Assembly: GCA_945876155.1 (NCBI GenBank) | Contig: CAMCMW010000054.1 | Coordinates: forward strand, 1 to 8,047 | DNA length: 8,047 nucleotides | Source of the DNA: an uncultured Ruminococcus sp. | GTDB lineage: Bacteria; Bacillota; Clostridia; Oscillospirales; Ruminococcaceae | Reading direction: 5' to 3' | Shown here: positions 4,810-8,047 of the stretch, piece by piece | Layout of the letters: each line of letters opens with the position of its first letter | Position numbering within the stretch: the first letter of the stretch is position 1 | The notes under the pieces: generated by a model | The model's input: the letters and a program-made list of their open reading frames with translations, nothing else | The model's database searches: none | What the model was told of the DNA's origin: nothing | Program-made: the position numbers and the translations under genes

Positions 4810-5048
4810 TAGTATGATTTTAAAGACGTAGCAGTCAGAGTAGCCGGGAAAATTTTCTTACAGAGAGTGCCGGGAGGTGTGAGCGGTGCAGAAAACCCCT
4901 GTGAAGTGCGGCTGTCAGTCCGGAACAGGAACGAAGTATATTTTAGTATTGTTCTGCGTAAATCCTGCGTTAAAGGAGTCTGAGATACAAACCAGAGTGG
5001 GACCGCGGACATTTTCGCCTCTGACCTTTTCAGGTCAGGGGATTTTTT
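4810..5048 (+). promoter_or_regulatory. T-box riboswitch leader, probable tRNA-Cys (UGC specifier)
   Basis: The T-box proper is at 4994-5008 (AGAGTGGGACCGCGG). It folds as an antiterminator: CAGAG (4993-4997) pairs with CTCTG (5019-5023) and GCG (5005-5007) with CGC (5016-5018), leaving the 7-nt bulge UGGGACC that holds the uncharged tRNA 3' end. Stem I is recognisable from the AGTA loop-E strand (4839-4842), the distal motifs CAGAGAG (4861-4867) and GGTGTGAG (4876-4883), and the GAA strand (4903-4905). One base later comes TGC (4907-4909) followed by a purine, where the specifier codon belongs; TGC is Cys. The bulge UGGG could pair with a tRNA whose discriminator base is U, as tRNA-Cys has. 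Uncharged tRNA-Cys should stabilise the antiterminator and switch on cysE through cysS. The class is seen directly; the Cys specificity is inferred but agrees with the genes. Confidence 0.9.
5018..5048 (+). terminator. T-box regulatory intrinsic terminator
   Basis: A 10-bp stem (5018-5027 with 5032-5041, one T-G pair) closes a TTTC loop and is followed by TTTTTT (5043-5048). Its 5' arm contains the CTCTG that the antiterminator needs, so the two structures exclude each other, as T-box control requires. It ends about 20 nt before the cysE start. Confidence 0.92.
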
Positions 5049-5067
5049 ATTTTAAGAAGGTGATAAT

Positions 5068-5721
5068 TTGTTTAAGAGACTTCGTGAGGACATTGCGCTT
5101 GTAAAGGAACGTGACCCGGCGGCAAGAAACGCCTTTGAGATATGGCTTACCTATTCGGGGCTTCACGCCGTTCACAGCTACCGCAGAGCGCACTGGTTCT
5201 ATGAGCATAAAATGTTTACTATTGCAAGAATAATTTCACAGTTTGCAAGATTCCGCACCGGAATTGAGATACACCCCGGAGCAAAGATAGGCAAGGGACT
5301 GTTTATCGACCACGGAATGGGTGTCGTCATAGGCGAGACTGCCGAAATAGGCGATAACTGCCTGATATACCAGGGGGTCACTCTGGGTGGTACGGGTAAA
5401 GACAAGGGCAAGCGCCACCCTACTCTGGGGGATAACGTTATGGTTGGAGCAGGAGCAAAGGTGCTTGGACCGTTTAAAATAGGGAACAATGTCAAAATTG
5501 CTGCAAACGCAGTAGTTCTTGAAGAAATTCCCGATAACTGTACAGCTGCCGGAGTTCCGGCAAGGGTTGTGAGAAACAGGGGTCAGAAAGTACCGGTATG
5601 CAAGGAACTTGACCAGATACACATTCCCGACCCTGTTGCCCAGGAAATGTGTTCTATGGAGATGAAGATAGAGAAGCTGACGAAAAGACTGGAAGAGCTT
5701 GAAAATGAAAAAAATGCCTAA
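5068..5721 (+). CDS. cysE: Serine O-acetyltransferase
   Basis: A 217-residue enzyme that acetylates L-serine with acetyl-CoA to O-acetylserine, the committed step of cysteine synthesis in the cytoplasm. The N-terminal helical domain (about 1-60, with [14 protein letters not shown]) is followed by a left-handed beta-helix of hexapeptide repeats (about 65-175). The catalytic His should be His82 (FIDHGMG), matching E. coli H158. The partner Asp143 of E. coli is Glu67 here (GIEIHPG). [12 protein letters not shown] and AAGVPARVV are further family signatures. The tail (about 190-217) is a charged predicted coiled coil. The start is a TTG at 5068 with AAGAAGG (5054-5060) 7 nt before it; no ATG fits. 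The length matches short Firmicute CysE. It is controlled by the T-box and overlaps the next gene. Confidence 0.95.
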   Translation: MFKRLREDIALVKERDPAARNAFEIWLTYSGLHAVHSYRRAHWFYEHKMFTIARIISQFARFRTGIEIHPGAKIGKGLFIDHGMGVVIGETAEIGDNCLIYQGVTLGGTGKDKGKRHPTLGDNVMVGAGAKVLGPFKIGNNVKIAANAVVLEEIPDNCTAAGVPARVVRNRGQKVPVCKELDQIHIPDPVAQEMCSMEMKIEKLTKRLEELENEKNA

Positions 5722-6223
5722 AATTCATATCGGCATGAGAATATGGAAGACCGTAATTGCGGTTTTCCTGTGTGCCGTTCTGGGAATGATTTTTGATATA
5801 CACCCTTTTTACAGCATGATTGCCGCTATACTGTGTATGCAGGCTACCAACAGCGAGAGCGTCAAAAAAGGAGTTATAAGGTGTATCGGTACATTCATAG
5901 GAGGACTTGCGGCGGTGGTGATACTGCTTATCATAGACTTCACGCCCCTTGTTCCCTTTTCACTGCTTTACTATGTGCTGATAAGCCTTTGTATTGCCCC
6001 GGTAATATATCTTACGGTAATGATAAACCGTGAATCAAGCGCATTTATAGCCTGTGTGGTTTTTCTGAGTATCGTACTTTCTCATTTCGACTCGGAAAAT
6101 CACTACTTGTTCGCAGTTCAGCGTATGCTTGAAACAATTGCAGGAATAATTATTGCTTTAGTAATCAATCGGGTCATAAAGAGTCCGGATAAAAATAATG
6201 GAAAAGGAGAATCTGAGGTATGA
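5705..6223 (+). CDS. Small FUSC/ArAE-type integral membrane protein
   Basis: A 172-residue membrane protein resembling the N-terminal transmembrane part of the aromatic acid exporter/FUSC family. The features are [12 protein letters not shown] near the start, the loop [12 protein letters not shown] (45-56) after the second hydrophobic segment, RCIGTFIGG, and a late [17 protein letters not shown] (140-156). Hydrophobic segments lie at about 13-30, 35-47, 58-77, 84-107, 112-126 and 137-157. It lacks the long cytoplasmic C-terminal domain of larger family members. The ATG at 5705 is preferred over the in-frame TTG at 5699 because GGAAGAG (5691-5697) lies 7 nt before it; it overlaps cysE by 17 nt. 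Its stop overlaps the cysS start (ATGA). The context suggests a role linked to cysteine or related metabolites, perhaps export, but the substrate is unknown. Confidence 0.82.
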   Translation: MKKMPKIHIGMRIWKTVIAVFLCAVLGMIFDIHPFYSMIAAILCMQATNSESVKKGVIRCIGTFIGGLAAVVILLIIDFTPLVPFSLLYYVLISLCIAPVIYLTVMINRESSAFIACVVFLSIVLSHFDSENHYLFAVQRMLETIAGIIIALVINRVIKSPDKNNGKGESEV

Positions 6224-7617
6224 AAATTTACAATACACTGACCGGTCAGAAAGAGGATTTTAAGCCGATAAACGATGGCAAAGTGGGTATCTATGTCTGC
6301 GGTCCGACAGTTTATAACTATATCCACATAGGAAACGCACGTCCAATCTGTGTTTTCGACGTGTTCAGACGCTACCTTGAATTCAGGGGATACGACGTTA
6401 CATTCATTCAGAATTACACAGACGTAAACGATAAAATTATAAAGCAGGCTGAAAAGGAAAGCTCAACTCCCGAGGATATCGCCCTTAAATATATCGGCGA
6501 GTACGAAAAGGACGCAAAGGGACTTAACGTCCGTCCGGCTGACGTTCACCCGAAGGTTTCACTCTACATGGACAAAATTATCAGCATGATTGAAACACTT
6601 GTTGAAAAAGGCTACGCATACGAAACTCACGGTGACGTTTACTACCGTACAAGAAAGTTTCAGGATTACGGCAAACTGTCAAAGCAGTCGCTGGACGATC
6701 TGATTGCCGGAGCAAGAGTTGAGGTAAACGATATAAAGGAAGACCCGCTGGACTTTGCGCTGTGGAAATCTGCCGGAGAAAACGAACAGCACTGGGATTC
6801 GCCCTGGGGCAAGGGACGTCCGGGCTGGCACATTGAGTGCTCAGCAATGGCTAAGGACTGCATAGGTGATACAATCGACATTCACTGCGGTGGTAAAGAC
6901 CTTGTTTTCCCTCACCATGAAAACGAGATTGCACAGTCCGAGGCGGCAACAGGAAAGACTTTTGCAAACTACTGGATGCACAACGGTCACATAAATATCG
7001 ACAACAAGAAAATGTCAAAATCTGCAAATAACTTCTTCCTTACAAGGGATGTTGCTGAAAAGTACGGCTATGAAACAATCCGCTATCTGATGATTCAGGC
7101 TCACTACAGAATGCCGATGAACTATACGGCAGAACTGCTTGACTCATGCAAGGCGTCACTTGAAAGGCTTTACAACTGTCGTAACGGTCTTGACAGGGCA
7201 ATTTCTGCGGCGAAAAGCGGAGAGATAACCGACAGTGCAAAGGAAACATTTGAAAAGAGAAAAGAGCAGTTTATCACCGCAATGGACGACGACCTGAACA
7301 CAGCAGACGGTCTGACAGCGGTATTTGAGCTTGTCCGTGACTTAAACACAATGTCCGCAGACAGCAGTGTTTCAAAGGAACAGCTGGAGGAGGGCGCAAA
7401 GCTTTTCGATACACTCACAGGGGTACTGGGACTTTTATACAACAGGGGTGCAAAAGACGAGATTCCCGAAGAAGTAAAGGAACTTGTTTCAAAGAGAGCC
7501 GAGGCAAGAAAGGCAAAGGATTTTGCACTTGCTGACAAAATCAGAGATGAGATTGCGGCACTGGGCTACACAGTAAAGGAAACAAGACAGGGAACGGAAA
7601 TTACAAAGGCGAATTGA
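6220..7617 (+). CDS. cysS: Cysteine-tRNA ligase
   Basis: A 465-residue class I aminoacyl-tRNA synthetase that charges tRNA-Cys with cysteine. The HIGH motif is HIGN at 36-39 and the KMSKS loop is exact at 264-268. The zinc site that selects cysteine appears complete: Cys27 (VCGPT), Cys207 (IECSAM), His232 and Glu236 (PHHENE). The C-terminal helical and anticodon-binding region includes EARKAKDFALADKIRDE, typical of CysRS. Length is normal. Its ATG overlaps the upstream stop by 4 nt, with AAGGAG at 6204-6209. It lies within the T-box operon, so its own substrate tRNA should control it: uncharged tRNA-Cys raises its expression. Confidence 0.97.
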   Translation: MKIYNTLTGQKEDFKPINDGKVGIYVCGPTVYNYIHIGNARPICVFDVFRRYLEFRGYDVTFIQNYTDVNDKIIKQAEKESSTPEDIALKYIGEYEKDAKGLNVRPADVHPKVSLYMDKIISMIETLVEKGYAYETHGDVYYRTRKFQDYGKLSKQSLDDLIAGARVEVNDIKEDPLDFALWKSAGENEQHWDSPWGKGRPGWHIECSAMAKDCIGDTIDIHCGGKDLVFPHHENEIAQSEAATGKTFANYWMHNGHINIDNKKMSKSANNFFLTRDVAEKYGYETIRYLMIQAHYRMPMNYTAELLDSCKASLERLYNCRNGLDRAISAAKSGEITDSAKETFEKRKEQFITAMDDDLNTADGLTAVFELVRDLNTMSADSSVSKEQLEEGAKLFDTLTGVLGLLYNRGAKDEIPEEVKELVSKRAEARKAKDFALADKIRDEIAALGYTVKETRQGTEITKAN

Positions 7618-7625
7618 GGTAGGAT

Positions 7626-8047
7626 ATGCTTAGTAGAAGAGCAAGGTATTTACTGATGGGGGCTGTTGTGGCGTCGGCATTCAGCTTTGCCGCTGTTTCA
7701 TGTATGAATTATATGGGAAATCAGACGGGGAATTATATTGACATGGAAAATCTGGAGCTTGTTCAGACCGAAACTCCCGAGGACGATGCACCGGTTGCGG
7801 TTATAAAGACCAGTCTGGGGGATATCAAGGCGGTTTTGTACCCGGAGTATGCGCCTAACGCAGTTGCAAGCTTTACAAGGCTTGCGGAAAACGGATATTA
7901 TGACAATACTTATGTTTTCCAGTCTGAACCGGGGGTATATTTCGGTGCAGGAAGTCCGAAGAAAAACGGTGATTTAGGCGATAACTACGACGAGGACGCC
8001 GAAAATGTCGAACAGGAGCTTCACCAGAACCTGTGGCCTTTCAGGGG
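7626..8047 (+). CDS. Cyclophilin-like peptidyl-prolyl isomerase lipoprotein (3' end outside window)
   Basis: The first 140 codons of a probable exported lipoprotein. Residues 1-25 are a signal peptide (positive LSRRAR, hydrophobic core, FAAVS) followed by Cys26, a plausible lipobox cysteine. A linker precedes a cyclophilin-type domain from about residue 58 (VAVIKTSLGDIKAVLYPEYAP, then NAVASFTRLAENGYYDNT). The equivalent of the catalytic segment FHRV...GFMIQGG reads VFQSEPGVYFGAG, so the catalytic Arg of human CypA (R55) is replaced by Gln and its Gln63 by Gly. LWPFRG near the window end is also typical of divergent bacterial cyclophilins. Extracytoplasmic protein folding is the family role, but activity is doubtful. 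The gene starts 8 nt after cysS with GAGGTAGG overlapping the cysS stop, so it is probably co-transcribed. Confidence 0.85.
   Translation, partial: MLSRRARYLLMGAVVASAFSFAAVSCMNYMGNQTGNYIDMENLELVQTETPEDDAPVAVIKTSLGDIKAVLYPEYAPNAVASFTRLAENGYYDNTYVFQSEPGVYFGAGSPKKNGDLGDNYDEDAENVEQELHQNLWPFR

Noticed and set aside
4665..5104. Open frames on both strands (4665-5012 minus, 4886-5104 plus) over the T-box leader
   Set aside because: Both cover structured leader RNA and its terminator, and the plus frame runs through the terminator into cysE in another frame. Neither has a credible start.
5699..5701. TTG at 5699 as start of the FUSC-like gene
   Set aside because: The GGAAGAG ribosome site would be too close; ATG at 5705 has proper 7-nt spacing.

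Overview
The window looks like a chromosomal segment of a Gram-positive, low-to-moderate G+C Firmicute, most likely a Clostridia/Ruminococcus-type gut bacterium. The reasons are strong AGGAGG-type ribosome sites, TTGACA/TATAAT promoters, a T-box leader in front of a cysE...cysS operon, a pssA-psd pair and a BsrG/TxpA-like type I toxin. The genus is an inference; no rRNA or other marker is present.

Layout: (1) 1-1175 holds the end of pssA and the whole of psd, overlapping by 4 nt, which together make phosphatidylethanolamine. (2) 1176-1376 is non-coding and carries a REP-like double hairpin (1196-1262) and a second small hairpin (1281-1302). (3) 1377-3998 is a complete P-type Ca2+-transporting ATPase. 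(4) 3999-4650 is the most interesting stretch: two tandem copies, exactly 360 nt apart, of a small type I toxin-antitoxin locus. Copy 1 is intact. It has a 32-residue holin-like toxin gene on the minus strand (4146-4244), a consensus promoter and Shine-Dalgarno-sequestering leader for the toxin, and a convergent antitoxin RNA on the plus strand that ends in a shared bidirectional hairpin. Copy 2 keeps the antitoxin promoter and RNA, but its toxin gene has been replaced by a second REP-like double hairpin (4531-4619), leaving only the last seven codons and a damaged promoter. (5) 4651-5067 holds a tandem 20-nt repeat, a consensus promoter and a T-box riboswitch with an apparent Cys (UGC) specifier. 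(6) 5068-8047 is the operon under the T-box: cysE, a small FUSC/aromatic-acid-exporter-like membrane protein, cysS, and the start of a cyclophilin-like lipoprotein cut by the window end.

How the parts work together: the T-box should sense uncharged tRNA-Cys and switch on cysteine synthesis (CysE makes O-acetylserine) together with tRNA-Cys charging (CysS). The membrane protein between them is translationally coupled to both neighbours. The toxin-antitoxin pair is independent of the flanking metabolic genes, although its antitoxin promoter starts only 4 nt after the ATPase stop codon and its hairpin is the first terminator the ATPase message meets. The REP-like elements lie in the gaps, and one of them marks the place where the second toxin was lost.
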